64,000 nucleotides of DNA from Pyrenochaeta sp. MPI-SDFR-AT-0127 (taxonomy: Eukaryota > Ascomycota > Dothideomycetes > Pleosporales > Cucurbitariaceae): NCBI GenBank assembly GCA_020747015.1, contig JAGTJM010000072.1, positions 96,586 through 160,585 of the forward strand, written 5' to 3'. A program made the translations under genes and the position numbers. Shown piece by piece: positions 12,858 through 25,521 of the stretch. The notes below the pieces were generated by a model. It did no database searches and had not been told where the DNA came from. It was given only the letters and a program-made list of their open reading frames with translations. The first letter of the stretch is position 1. Each line of letters opens with the position of its first letter.

Positions 12858-15800
12858 TCAGATGTCGGTGACAATACGGGCCCCAGCCCAGACATAAGGG
12901 TAGTTGCGCTGATACCAATTGACACTGGTGGTAGATCAGCACGAGCAGTTTCAACTGAAGCCACTGAGCTTTCCTTACAAAGTCTTGCGCCCTGCAAGGC
13001 GTGGATGTGTGGCCCATGAGCCACCAAGCGTGATGTTATGTTTTCCATCAAAAAAGTCCGCTATCTGGCATTAGTCGCGTCATCTTCATGAAGATTATCG
13101 AAAGGCGCTGGGTCTTAGGAACAGGCTTTCACCAGCAAATAATGAACCGTTGCAGTACTTGGCATGTTTGTACTTACCAGTGTAACCTGGGTAGAGTTCC
13201 ATCGGCTCAAACCCGTCATGCTTCTCCAACACAGTACTAGTCCACTCCCAAACACCGCCCAGGTCAGATTGGCCACAGAGCTTTGCTCCCTTTTCCATGA
13301 CGGAGACTGGGTGCCAGTGCTTGAAACCCACGTTTGTCCCTTCAAGATCGATGAAGAGGTCGCGTGGATTGAGGCTAGAATTTGTGCTGGAGTTGCCATT
13401 TAAGGAAGAGTCTGATGGCGGTGATTCGTCAACACCATTGTTGCACAGATGGCTATGAAGGTTAGCAAGGTGCGCTTTCTTTTGTGGCCGTTCTTACCCG
13501 TTCACGGCTGGGATCGTGTTTCCGAGCGACTCGAACTCTGGCATCTTCATGCTGTCAACATAGTTATAGATACTGCGTACTTCTTCCGCCGTGGGAATAC
13601 GTCCACCCATCCATAGAGCACAACCAGATAATTCATCGAACGAGGCAACGACAGGCCAACCCATGGCAAGCTTGAGAGGTATGGTCCCATACACCGTCCG
13701 CACGTACTTTCCGTCAGTAATGTTATCGACTAAGCCATCGCTACCGTTATTAAGACCGTTGATCACACTGTCTCTTTTTCCAACACTCGCATATTGAGTA
13801 CCATTGTGTAAACGCTCGCACCATGAGGCTGGAATAGCTGTTGTACCTGTCTTTTCCAGATAGGTTGCGTATTCGCCGTTTGTGATTGGGCGTGCCTTTG
13901 CGCGGAACGATTTCACCTGCTTGGTGCGATGAGGCCTCTCGTTGTCCCAGCCAAAGTAACGTTTGGTACTGTGGTCCTTGTCTGGGTCATCTAGACCAAT
14001 ATGAATGTGAGATTCAGGAATGGTGAACCACTCGTTCTCGCTTGCGACAGTCTCAGCCTGCTTTGCCAGCGCTGCAAAGTCAGGTGTGACAGTACCAGGG
14101 GGCGGGAGTACACTCTCGCTTTGGACCAGCATGTAAAGTAAAGTTTCGAGATGCATGGCCTCATGCTCGAATCCGAGCCACATAGCACGAGCAACGCGTC
14201 CGTTGATCTCGGTTTCTCCTGATGAATACAACGCCTCTGCTCTTGCCCGAACTGTCTGTTGATGTTTAAGAATGTCTTCCAGTGGTGGCCACTCGTCTGG
14301 AATGTCTGAATGGGAATGGCACTTGGTGGGATCTTCAACGTCCGGATCAATGCCGCGTTCGAAGATATCCCAGAAAAAAGCTGGATCCGAAGGCTTGCCA
14401 TTAGTACCACGCGCAAGGTGAATGTCGAGGAATGTAGGGATATGGCCTAGATAGAAGATGCATGCGTGGCGCAAATTGATGGGCTTCGACAGCAGTTCCT
14501 CTTCAGGAATCATGGATCTGGTTACGGCATCCCACGCCGCCCAAAGCTCTCGCCACTCAGACAGAGAGGGAACAGGTGTCGACGCATATTCCTCAGGCTT
14601 CGTAGGAAAGAAAACAGCGGGTTTGGAGACTAGATGAAGACCTATAGATGACAGTAAGCTTAATGTGGGGGCCGCAAAACCCCGAAACCAGCTTACCATA
14701 GTCACCCTTTGAGTTGCTCCAAACAGTATTTGCCGCTAGTTTGGACCCTTCCCATAATGTCATGATTTCTCCCTGGGAGAATTTGTAGCTCTCTTCGATA
14801 CGCACTCTTTCTCCCTTTGCGATGGGCACTCCATCGATCACAACATCCTTTTGTGGGGAGACAAAAGCATGATGTCGTCCAGCGTCCTGGTCATATTCTC
14901 CGATGACCTCCCAGTCTTGGAGGTTGAAAACAGTCTCACCCATGAGTCCGTTAGCGTGATTAAGTCCGTTGAGGATAAATTCGTGAGTCACGTTCTCGCG
15001 ATCGTTGTATGCGTGGAAGACGCGGTCAGGGTCTTTACAAGAATCGATGCCGATAAGCATCATGTCACCAGACTGCAATACATCTCCAAAACCGGCAAGA
15101 AACAGTGGTACCTCGTGACGCTTGAAGTTGCCCAGACTGGATCCTAGCCAAAGAATTGTCTTCGGCTTCGCTTCGATTTCTGGTGATTTCAGCCACTCAA
15201 GGGCATTATCGTACGTGCCGTATAGACCGAAGCATTTGACATGCTTGTAGCCTTCTATCGCACCTATTAGTAAGATTCTGAGGAAAGTGGGGGAAGCTCC
15301 GCGTTGCTCCGCGGTGCAGACCTTGCACACAGGAAAAGGAAGCACAGCTGCAAGGCTGGTTTGACTAACTGCTCCTGGAATAGCAGGCGCCTGCATAATG
15401 TCCAACGTTGAATTACGGTACCCGACAAGCCGGAAGCATGTGCTACCTTAAAATTGACAATTTATGCTAGCGACTTCCTCCGTATCTTGTGTCGCAACAG
15501 AACGAGCCTGCACTTACCAGTAGGGATTTCAGCGAACGTACGCTTGAGCTCTGGCAAAGATAGGTCGACAGCATAGTACTCAACAACCTTGCCAAGACGA
15601 TCAATGGCCTGCAAAAGTATGTTGACTTTGCGAAGATTGCTATACAAATATTAGTGTCTACGAAGCACACGGCTCGTTCCAGTCTCTTCAGGCGTGCGGA
15701 CAGAGTCCTACCCGCTCCCAAGTTCAACAAGAATCGAATCCGATGGAATGCGTTGCGCAATTTGATCTGCGTAGGTCTCCAATACTTCGATTTCAGCATT

Positions 15801-16044
15801 CGTCAAGTAATCTACAGGTGAGGCCCAGAAGTTAGCTTGTTTGTCCGAGAGATGGAACGTGTCTCTTACATTGATCAAGATATGTGATCTTTTCAAACAA
15901 GCGAAGGCCAAACTCATCATATAAAAGCAAGGTAGGGAGATTCTTCTCGCCGCCATCGTCAGGCCTGAGACCTTTTCTGATATCAGCCAGGATATCAGAC
16001 CCGGCAGTGTCGCTACGGATGTCGATGATCTTAGTTCCGGGCAT
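12858..16044 (-). CDS. egt1: Ergothioneine synthase Egt1 (EgtD methyltransferase-EgtB sulfoxide synthase fusion)
   Basis: Fungal Egt1 trimethylates histidine to hercynine, then couples it oxidatively with cysteine to hercynylcysteine sulfoxide, the precursor of the thiol antioxidant ergothioneine. Eight exons on the minus strand keep a single frame through every junction: 15870-16044, 15712-15811, 15518-15639, 14697-15263, 13498-14641, 13178-13452, 12979-13060 and 12858-12924 (843 residues). Residues 1-320 are the EgtD part: start MPGTKIIDIRSD, LLYDEFGLRLFEKITYLDQ, and SAM-binding VELGSGNLRKV near residue 90. The DinB-like part carries the iron-binding HxxxHxE motif as HEAMHLE at 481-487. The C-terminus is the FGE-sulfatase-like fold (GGVWEWTST, GGSWATHP, NWYQRNYPYVWAGAR). 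Length fits fungal homologues (about 770-870). Intron 3 is unusually long at 254 nt; the others are about 45-120 nt. Confidence 0.93.
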
Positions 16045-19000
16045 GGTTGTGTAAGGCGCCGGACCGGGTACAATTGTCCAGTCGGTTGCTTCTGGAAAAG
16101 CCGTTTGACCAAGCGTTTCGGCATCCCGAGCATTGTGTGATACTTATACTCTGTGAGGCGATACGTAATTACGGTACCTCGACGCTTACGTGGCGCAGTA
16201 GCTGATTGTGCTAAGATCCGGTAGACTCTTAGACAGACAAAAGGAGAACATTGCCGTCAGTGACCGGGCATGGATGTGCTAGCGGCATCGGTAAATGTAC
16301 GATAGTACTAGAGCAGAGCAAATCAGATGATGGAGGCGTCTCACGGTTTGCGATGAGCCGATAAAGCTGCTCGTTTTGCTGCAGCAACCCCATGCAGAGT
16401 TTCTCATCAAACCCACCAACCCCGTGAGACGGACTGCGCCAGCTCCAGAATTCTGGGCGTAGTATTGGCAGGAACCAATGTGTAATGCCTTGATGGTGAC
16501 GTAGATATCATCTAATGAGGGGCAACCTCGGGAAGACAATAAGCCAACCCCACAGAAAGCCACATCTTGGTCTTGAGATTGGAGCAGAGGCGCTAGGTCA
16601 GTCGATCAGGAACATTCTGCAAAGCCCGCTCAGCTGTGGCTACGCGCAGCCGCTACAAGCCGCGAACACTCGTCCGAAGCTCAGCTCGCGCGCTCCACCG
16701 TACCTGGAAGCAAACGAGACCAGGGCTGCTGACACGCAGGCTTGTTGGCATGTCATTACTATCCGGTTCGGGCCAACTTGTCGACACATGTCATGGAGTA
16801 ATCGTGCAATTAGTAAACACTGCGACCAGTATGCGGAAGATTGTGGGGTGGCAAGCGTCAAACTGCGTCAATGCAGGGAGGCTTGGCCATGGCTCGGACT
16901 GGTGTCGTGACCAAGCAGAAATTCCAATGAGGAGAACAAAACTGGGAGGATGGAGAGGATCCGATGAATCGCTACGACATGCTTAAGATGCTGATTCCTA
17001 AAGCCTGCGACAGTCGAGATCGAGAGTCGCCTCTGGGGTGCGCCACCAAGGAAAGAACGACAGCACGGAGATCTCCGCAGTGGAAGGTACGACCAGCTCG
17101 TCCTTGTAAATCCATTCCGCAACTGCGCACCTGCTGTCATCTCGCTTAGTGGTATGCCTGGTGGTCTATCGGTTGCAGTGTAGAGCCATGTGGTCGTGGA
17201 CCTTACTGGTATCCAACTGCCTGTGGGCATGCCCAAGTCCTGACAAGTGCACTTGTCCAAGTCTCCAAGATCCAGCTACACCCGCCCGGAATCAATCAGC
17301 ACTGAAATGGCCGAATGCACTTCCAACGTGGCTCTTCGGAATGGTTCCGCACTCTTATTGTGCGAATAGCCTTGTCTTCAACCTTCCCGCTTTACCATGG
17401 GGACGCCCTTGCAGACGTTCCTGTCCACAAATCCATCGTCATCATCAGCCTGCTCCACCGTTACACCTGTTTGCATATCCGAGATGTGGATCCTTTATAT
17501 ACAGGCTCGCTTTCAGCCGTGATAGCTTTGGGGCTTTGTTGTAACCTTTCCTTTCTGCGCACAATATGACGCTTTCATTATATAGCGGTCCCTGTCTCGC
17601 TTAGTGGACTACCTTCCCTCTTATCGTTAGCTTGATATAACAGCCATTACGGTTTTCCATGATAGGAGGCAAAGAGCAAAAATGTTCTGAACAGATGCAC
17701 ATGACCAGACGTGAAGAAATTCACCGCTTCTGGGCATTAGCATCATGCCTGCCTTGAGGACTGCTGACTTCTACAGTGGCGATTCGGTACGCAAGAGAAG
17801 CGCAGCAGATACCATGACAGCAGACCTTGCTATATCAGCCATCATCATTCTCTTAACTAAGGGAATCCGCTCTCTTCTTATTAACATTAGCGATATGGCG
17901 CTGGCAAGTATGGTGTATGAGGGGAAAGTCTATTTGAGATGCAACGCAAGATAGACCACAGGGCTGGCTGCCTGGACTATTGGTGGTAGCCATGCTAGGA
18001 AGGTATAACAAGTTGGAGTAAGCAGGAGATCAAAGCATGCTCAATCAATTCCTAGCATCGAGCAGCAAATGGCGACGAACGTGAGAGTGAGATGGTGGTG
18101 AAAAGGAGGGACGCGAGGAGGACTGCACGTTTGCTGGAGACGGCAGGACGCACCCAGAAATTGCAATGAAACCTCCAAAGCACAACGCTGCCACGTATCA
18201 TCCAAGAATAAGATGTGGTTATAGAAGGGTGAGTAACACTAGCCAGATTTGTAGCAGTTTGCGAGGCCACAAAGCAAGAGCACGTGATGGAAGAAGGCGC
18301 CTACTTAGATTCCGAGCAAGGGCATTGTAGCGCTATTTCCTTGCACAGGAACCGTAGTAGCGCTCAACAAAAGCATCTGATAATCGTTACCTGGCAATAC
18401 TATATTACTAAAACTGGTCAAAGCCCCATGATATGAGTGAGCCCAACCAAGTTCTCATGCAACATGGCCGGATGCAAGATTGCTAAAGCACACCTTCCCA
18501 AGCTTACTACAACGCTCTAAGGACAAGAAAATAACTAAAATTCGCGAATGCCTAACTATTTCTCATAAATACGAAAGAAGGCCATGCCCTAAACGGGAAA
18601 TTCATCGTCTAACCCTGCGGGATGTAAATGAAAAGCCTTGCTTTCCAAGAATTATCGCGCCACCTAGACGTCTTGGAATAGCTCGGTAAAGCACGTTCAG
18701 CTTGCCGAGAGCTTCATGGCTGAACATTCCCTCTACCCTATGGTTCGAGTTCTGGGATACGAAGGCGATGGGACTAGAACAAGCAGTAGCGAGTGTCCTC
18801 ACTACTAGTGTACGGGGAATGCGGTAGCCGATCTTTCACAACTTGCAAACACGAGTTGCGGCGCCTCTTGGTCCCAAGGGCAAGGCTGGAAATAGGGTGG
18901 GGATTTCCATTTGCAGATATGTCCGATTCGAGAAGCGGGAATCTTAGATTAATACGAGCGGCTGGGCCCTGCGCAGCCGCCCGGCCAATCGCCCGCAGGT

Positions 19001-19353
19001 CTCGTTTATGCGTTCCTGAGAACCCGTTTACGCTAGTATCCCAGTCTACAGTACACTGGATAGTTACTTGTAGCCTCGCGACTTCGTATTTCGTTTTTCA
19101 CTGTCTGGCATTTGTCGACCGAAGCTCAAACAGCTCAGAGAACGGAGATTGCTTGCCTAGTTTGACAATATCATGGCAAACATGAATTGATAAATTTGGA
19201 GGACTGCAAATGTATAAATGAGAGGCTGTTCGCTCATGGCTGATAGATTCTACACAGTATCTCCTGCTGCATTCTCTCGAGACCTTCATCTTCAATTGCC
19301 TCCTCTTCACACAAGCTCATATCCAGTTCCTACCGGGTTCTCCTACAAGCACC
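16045..19353. other. Long intergenic region, no supported gene
   Basis: About 3.3 kb upstream of egt1 (minus) and of the small secreted protein (plus). Several ORFs of 60-131 codons on both strands overlap one another (e.g. 16515-16910 plus, 16868-17260 minus, 17149-17544 plus). None shows a family motif, signal peptide or splice continuation. A relic too decayed to recognise cannot be excluded. Confidence 0.4.
19213..19219 (+). promoter_or_regulatory. Putative TATA box of the 114-aa secreted protein gene
   Basis: A TATAAAT match lies about 140 bp upstream of the ATG at 19354, a plausible distance for a fungal core promoter with a roughly 100-nt leader. Based on sequence match only. Confidence 0.4.
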
Positions 19354-19755
19354 ATGAAGACTGCCACCCTCCTCCTCGCTGTTGTCCCCGCTCTTGTTTC
19401 AGGATGGTGAGTTACTTCAGGGCCCTGGATTTGTACCTTCGCCGAAATAACGACGATCTCTAGGCGTCTCCAGCTCTACGACAAGGAGCTCTACGTCGAT
19501 GTTCTCGAAGACCGCAGCGGTACCCTCGGCCAGCCATGCAAGACTCTCGCCGAAACCAAGACCAACAAGGTGCAATCCATGCACTGGAATAACGACGGCT
19601 TGGGCCTCATTGTCTGCAATGTTCGGCTGTACGATGGCAACCAATGCACTGGGGCCAAGGTTGGAGATGCCCTGTATGACAATTGGAATGTGCCTGCTTT
19701 CTCGTCAGTCAACAGGAATAGGGTCAACTCGTACAAGATTGACTGCGACGAATAA
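19354..19755 (+). CDS. Small secreted protein with four cysteines, candidate effector
   Basis: Exons 19354-19406 and 19464-19755 (GTGAGT donor, TAG acceptor) encode 114 residues. The first 17 residues, MKTATLLLAVVPALVSG, form a clear signal peptide. The mature part of about 97 residues has four cysteines (in QPCKTL, LIVCNV, NQCTG and KIDCDE), enough for two disulfides. It has no membrane segment and no family I recognise. The intron falls just after the signal peptide, splitting a Trp codon, which is common in fungal secreted-protein genes. It could be a secreted antimicrobial, a host-directed effector or a structural surface protein; nothing in the sequence decides between these. It lies alone between two long gene-free stretches. 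Confidence 0.75.
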
Positions 19756-20660
19756 GTTGGGGAAGGATATGGAGGAGGCCTGGCGATACTGATGGCTTCT
19801 GTCTCTGAATGACCTGTCAGTTCGTGGAGTATGTTACCTTGGTACTGCGGACTTTGTTATGTCAAACTGCTAGTACCACAATTCAAATACTACGTAGTAT
19901 CAAAGAAATATATGCTTCAAATTCAAACGTAGTACGAGTAACGAAGATTTTCGTGGGAATTTTGTTCAAGAAAGAGAAACCAAATCATTCAGTATTGTAC
20001 TGCTTGGGCAGGTATTTCTTTGACGATATCATGAAAATGCTAGCCCTTCTGTGCAGATAAGGTAAAGTAGCTTGAGAGCAGTTGTAGTTGGCGGACATTG
20101 ACGATATTTTCTGAGCAAGGCGGATCTTTTCTCTTCAGCAATTGGAATTTTTTGATCAAATATCAGAGAACTGAGCAGATCATTGAAAGAATGCAAAGGG
20201 AAGCACCACATTACTGCACCTACTAGTCAGATGTGAAGACAAAGGAAGACAATGAGTTGATTTTCCTTGACTTGGCAATTATTCAAGAGAAAGGCCCAAT
20301 AGTGCTACTACTGATGGGTATGAGCAGAACTAGTAAGGGAAGGGAGAAGGACTAAGCTTAGGGCAGATGAAAAAGAAATATGGCTGTGTGCAGCTACCAA
20401 TGGAGCCAAAACAAGGATCTTTTAAGTTATACCTTGGTGCTTCGCCAAACTAGAAGCTAATTGTACAAGCGTGTATATGCCTTTGAAAGCCCCTGTTTGA
20501 TTTGGAAACAGTGAAAGATATTGGAGCCCGACCCTTGCCCTGACTTGGATGCTGTAATATTCTTGTGCCCTCCCCAGATCCTAGACATTTCCTTGTCACC
20601 TTGCGTGTACGTTCTGAACAGATAACCCAGGTGCTCGTTTCGTGACTGGCGACAGGCGAC
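19756..20660. other. Intergenic region, nothing recognised
   Basis: Moderately AT-rich spacer. Short ORFs only, without motifs. It contains the promoter side of the 310-aa gene that follows. Confidence 0.45.
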
Positions 20661-21593
20661 ATGGAACCCAAATTCGGCCTAGTTTATCAGTGGGGACAGG
20701 GTAGCCCTTTCAGTCGCGGTTTGCACCCTTCCAAAAATCTTCATTCCTGGCCTTTTGAGGTTGCGAGACTCTTGTCTGAGAAAGAGGTGTTGGATATTGG
20801 GCTTGCCAATTGCGTTACATACCTACATGCACTGCGCAAGAAGCAAGCTCGGAATGAGCGACGTCTGAGTACGAACCCAACCCTGCCTCGAAGGAAGAGG
20901 AAGAAGATTCAGCAGAGCAAACGGGAGCTTGAGCGAGAGATTAAGAATCGGGAGCAAGATGAGCAAGCGTTTTTGAACAATCTCCAAGCCTGCCAGGCCA
21001 ACATCTATATTGCTCAAACAATGTCGCAGCCACCAACACAAGTATTGCCAAGCGTAGTCGACTACCACTCGAACTCGATCGCTGAAGCTTCAGAGCAGAC
21101 AGAGATTAGCTGGAATGGCTGGACCGACGACGCTGTTGTATCTCCATTCCATAAGCCACGCAATAGCCCATTCTTCTCCAACGAGATCGCTCCAGATGAG
21201 GGTTTTGACGGCATGGCTGGAAGAGGAGGTCCTCTTGCACCGATTCGATGTTTTGAAGAGAATAGCACCTCACTAGCTGCTCCTCCAAACGCGGCAAGGT
21301 CGCAGTTTCTATACTCAATGTTGAGCCCAGAGGCTGCTGTGTTCGATCCTCATGTGACATATACTAGTCGCAATGACGCACTTATTGGACACGGTTTAGG
21401 GGGACATGGTTCACCGGCACCCAGAGGTATCGAGTCTCCACAACACCGGCGGGTTACCTACGCAGCAGCCAGCCATGGTTTGACGCAACTCTCCCAGCCC
21501 GACCCTGGAGTGCGTGGTCATACATGGAGTAATGCCAATTTGCAAGCTTCAGCAACCGGAGAAACGAGGAACAGCAGGACGAGATCGCTGTAA
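20661..21593 (+). CDS. Hypothetical protein with basic coiled-coil segment
   Basis: An intact single-exon frame of 310 residues, not matched to a known family. It opens MEPKFGLVYQWGQG. Residues about 50-105 are strongly charged and likely helical (LHALRKKQARNERRL, PRRKRKKIQQSKRELERE), with a basic run that could be a nuclear localisation signal or nucleic-acid contact. The remaining two thirds are low in hydrophobic residues and rich in Ser, Pro, Gly and Asn, suggesting intrinsic disorder. No signal peptide or membrane segment is present. The long intact frame with even composition supports a real gene. A helix followed by a disordered tail is typical of fungal transcription or RNA-associated proteins, but that is only a guess. 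Confidence 0.6.
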   Translation: MEPKFGLVYQWGQGSPFSRGLHPSKNLHSWPFEVARLLSEKEVLDIGLANCVTYLHALRKKQARNERRLSTNPTLPRRKRKKIQQSKRELEREIKNREQDEQAFLNNLQACQANIYIAQTMSQPPTQVLPSVVDYHSNSIAEASEQTEISWNGWTDDAVVSPFHKPRNSPFFSNEIAPDEGFDGMAGRGGPLAPIRCFEENSTSLAAPPNAARSQFLYSMLSPEAAVFDPHVTYTSRNDALIGHGLGGHGSPAPRGIESPQHRRVTYAAASHGLTQLSQPDPGVRGHTWSNANLQASATGETRNSRTRSL

Positions 21594-22362
21594 CCGGCTA
21601 TAGGCTGGCGCGGCATTCCGTCTCATACCTCACCGAACGGCTGGTACGGCAGATGCAAAGCTCGCACGACCCTCACTGTCATTGGTCATGTTAAGGGCAT
21701 CGTTTCAATTGCGCCTGGATATCATCGCGTTTGATTGCACCATCAGTGATCCCTGGCGAAGGGTGGGATTGCAGCAGACGTGGGCGGCTGGTGAAAGAAG
21801 GCAGTATAGTATGTGCGAATGGCTCAGGGCACGAAGCAAACCACACTGTAAATAGCGTACTTGGTAGTGCCTCAAAGCGATTGTCCAATGTGATGGGCCC
21901 CAACATGTCTTTCACAAGAGTTCGGCTCGTCGCACTGCTTGATTAGGCGAAGCCGTCAGAGCCCCACACTTTGCCGTCATCTGCACCTCTACGGGCAGCT
22001 TTGGGGGGAAGAAAGCAAACCATCACAGCTCTCTCCCACCACCACCACCGCGATCCGCGTTCAACATTGATACACTTGCTAGAGTTCAACACTCTACGCG
22101 CCTCTCGTTGGTCCACGTTGGCTATTTTGATTAATCGCCCTGGAGCCTGGAGGAACCGGCAGCGCGAGAAAAAAAACGTGACGGGCTCACAACCCACGGC
22201 CTCCCGCACTATCCTGGCATAGCATACCGCGCACCACTGCACAGTTCTTGCATAGCGTCCCGGCACGCACGCGCCGCAGCCGTCGTTAAATATTTGCTGG
22301 CGGACCCCTCCATCGTTTTGCGCAACCACAATTGCTCCTCGACTGCTGTCATCTCACCTACG
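21594..22362. other. Upstream region of CHO2
   Basis: It holds the 3' flank of the 310-aa gene and the CHO2 promoter. It contains overlapping short ORFs on both strands without support (e.g. 21943-22329 minus). A CACCACCACCACCGCG stretch lies near 22038. Confidence 0.45.
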
Positions 22363-25300
22363 ATGACCGACCTGGGTGAAGGCTCGAGAGCCGACGGTAG
22401 CCAGCTGCGAGAGCGACCATCGGCCAGGCCATTGCATCTCCCAAAGTCAGACGATGCTAAACAAAAAGTGCTGGAGCTGAATGAACAAGAAGACAGAAAC
22501 CACAAGGATGACGAGAAGAAGCGCACCTATGGCCGTACCCCAGATGGCACAGGTATGTCGACACGACACGACACGTCCACCGCGTCACGGCAGCCTCAAA
22601 TGCCTGCATACTGACCTCGCCGTGCTAGTCTTCATCGTGCCGCACACTCACGACATGGTCTCACAGCTGCTCTCGCCCTCGCAACCAAAGAACCTCTCCG
22701 ACATGGCAGTCCTCGTCGTCCTGGGAACCTTGATCTTCACCCTGTACATATTGCCCAAAAGCGCCCGCATACCCATATTCGCTGTCATATTCTTGTTCTG
22801 GCGGGCCGCCTACAATGCTGGCATTGGGTGGCTCCTCGATGCCCAGTCCAAGCACAATCGTCTCGTCTTGTGGGCCAAGAACTCCCGCATCTTCGAGAAG
22901 CCTGAAACTGGCAAGAATCCACATCCCACAATCTACAAGCTTCTTCAGCGGGAAATGGAGACCAAGATCCCCACGACTACAAGTTTGAAGAAGCGCCCCT
23001 CGAGTACAACACATGGCTCGTCTTCAGGCGTGTCGTAGACCTGATCTTGATGTGTGACTTTGTCTCGTACTGCCTCTTCGCCATCGCTTGCTTCAACCGT
23101 CCTCCAGAGAGCTGGCTCCTATGGGCTCTACGGTGGGCGACCGGTATCACTCTCTTTCTTTTCAACTTGTGGGTCAAACTGGACGCGCATCGAGTAGTCA
23201 AAGACTATGCGTGGTACTGGGGAGACTTCTTCTACCTCATCGATCAGCGCCTGACCTTTGATGGCGTCTTTGAAATGGCTCCGTAGGTCGTCTAGCGCTG
23301 CTTGGTGAGGCATACATACTGACCTGCCTATAGTCATCCCATGTATTCGGTAGGATATGCTGGCTACTATGGCATTGCCCTGATGATGGCGAGCTACAAG
23401 GTCTTGTTCATATCTATCATCGCTCATGCAGCTCAATTTGCTTTCTTGATCCTCGTGGAGAACCCACACATTTCCAAGACGTATAACCCACCGCCGCCCC
23501 GCCGAACGCGCCATAATTCCGGGCACCTTTCCCAGGACGACCGCCCCAAGACCAGTCAATCCGAGACCGCTTTTGGCGACGGTCGTTCGGCCTACGAGTC
23601 CGTCATCCAGCCTGCCCCAATGCACCACATTGTAGGACCCCAAAATACCGACTTCCATCGGTCCATCGACGTAACGGTTGTGCTTTTGTCCTTCTACATG
23701 TTCTGCTTGGCAACCTTGACACCCAACACGTGGTCGGTACGCACGCTTCTCTTCATCAATGCTTTCGTGTGGCGGCTCTGGTACGCATTAGGCTTGGGCT
23801 ACATCCTAGACCGACAGTCCAAGAAGAAGAATTGGACTCGTCACTTCATCAAGTATGGAGACACCAAGGAGGAAGCCTGGCGTCAATGGAAGTATTTGTA
23901 TCACCTGAGTACCATCATGTGCCACGCTAGTTTCGCTGCGGCTGCGTGGAAGATGTACACCCTTCCCCCTGACTGGTTCTATGGACTTACTCTGTTAAGG
24001 CATGTCCTCGGCGTTGGAATGATTATCCTTCAACTCTGGATAGCTATGAGCGTCTACGAGTCTCTTGGAGAGTTTGGCTGGTTTTGCGGCGATTTCTTCT
24101 TCGATCCTCCCTCGAGGCATCTCACGTACTCGGGAATTTACCGTTTCTTGAACAATCCAGAGCGAGTTCTCGGCCTCGCTGGTGTCTGGGGCATGGCGCT
24201 CATCACTTGGAACGCGCCCATCTTCTACCTCGCAGCAACAGCGCACATACTCAACTTAGTCTTTCTCCAGTTCGTGGAAGGACCCCATGTGCAGAAGCTA
24301 TATGGCCAAAACCTTCGTGAGATGTCTGGTGTGAGTAAGACGCTCCGTCAAGCTCTTCCCAGCCCAGTACGTAATTGGCAGTCTGCAGCCGATGACTATC
24401 TCAATTCAACTGTTGAGTTCATCGAAGAGCTTCTGGACAGCGCCAGACCAAAACTTGCTGCTGGCGTTGATACCTTTGTCAAGGACACGACTGCTCTGTT
24501 CAAGTCGTACCCAACACGCATCTCTATCACCCGTCTCCCACAAGATCTTGCCGGGCTAGATCCGAAGCAATACAAGATTGAGATTGAGGGTACTGTGTCT
24601 CTACCAACCGTAGAATACCAAAAGAACGGAGGTCGCGAGGGTGAGTTGGCAAGAAACCCAGCCGCGCGCACTAGCGAATTTAAGACGCTTGTTCTCGAGT
24701 ATGGTGCGCCGATCAAGGTTCGCTGGCAAGCACCTGTCAATCATAGCAAGAAAGACTGGATTGGTTTGTACATGGTTGCTGATAATCAATCTCGAGAGGT
24801 CACACGCATCAGCTCCAATGGACGCTGGGTAGCGACCAACCAGGGTGTCTACGACTCTACTCGGGCTGAGGAAGGTATACTAGTCTCTGACAAACTTGTG
24901 CCATCTATGTCTACTGATAGGGAGGCATCTGAGTGTTATTCTGGCGAGGTCGAGTTCCGCGGAGACAAGCTTTGGTGGACTACGGGCGTCTTCGAATTTA
25001 GGTATCACCACGGTGGTAAACATCATGTCATGGCCCTTTCGCAGGCGTTCGAGATCCGCATCCCAAGGTTTGACGAGGACGATGTGGAGGTAGACACAAA
25101 CGGCACCATCCATCGCGCCGTGGAACAAACCCTGCTACCTCTGATTCAGAATTGCTTTGACCGCGATCCAGAGATTGCACCTAGCACACCAGACGAAAGC
25201 TTTGGAAGCTTAGTAGAACGAGACGGCAAGTTTGCTAAGCGAGTAGTATTTGCGGTTCATCAGATGTACGTTGTCTCGTCAGCCTTCGAACTGGGGCACA

Positions 25301-25521
25301 AAACACTAATGACTGCCAGGTTTGGAATTGAATTTGCACCTGAAGTTGTACAAGCTGATGGGAATGTGCAAAACCTCGCGTGGCGAATATGTAATGCAAA
25401 GAAAGTCCTGGTAAGTCACCTGTACGCCTTCTGCAACAACAGTCTGTACTAACAGTCGCACCATCAGGCTCCCTACAGCATGTCTGCTAGTCGTGGTAGG
25501 AATACGCCTACAATGGGTTAG
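22363..25521 (+). CDS. CHO2: Phosphatidylethanolamine N-methyltransferase CHO2, with one apparent frameshift
   Basis: CHO2 carries out the first methylation of phosphatidylethanolamine, using SAM, on the way to phosphatidylcholine in the ER membrane. Exons: 22363-22552, 22629-23282, 23334-25265, 25320-25410 and 25468-25521; about 973 residues if one missing base is allowed. Two PEMT methyltransferase repeats with many membrane helices are visible: the first near WRAAYNAGIGWLLDAQS to HPMYSVGYAGYYG, the second near YALGLGYILDRQSKK to GIYRFLNNPERVLG. The tail has a beta-rich region (VRWQAPVNHSKKDWIGLY) and the block MFGIEFAPEVV, which appears only after removal of a 54-nt intron with a CTAATGAC branch site. 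At 22969-22972, in a run of four C, the frame jumps: sequence before it (KIP) and after it (DYKFEEAPLEYNTW) are both conserved-looking, yet lie in different frames and no splice sites are nearby. One base is missing, either a true null or a sequencing error. Confidence 0.9.

Noticed and set aside
16515..17544. Overlapping ORFs of about 130 codons on both strands
   Set aside because: Mutually overlapping, with no conserved blocks; explained by low stop frequency in balanced-GC DNA.
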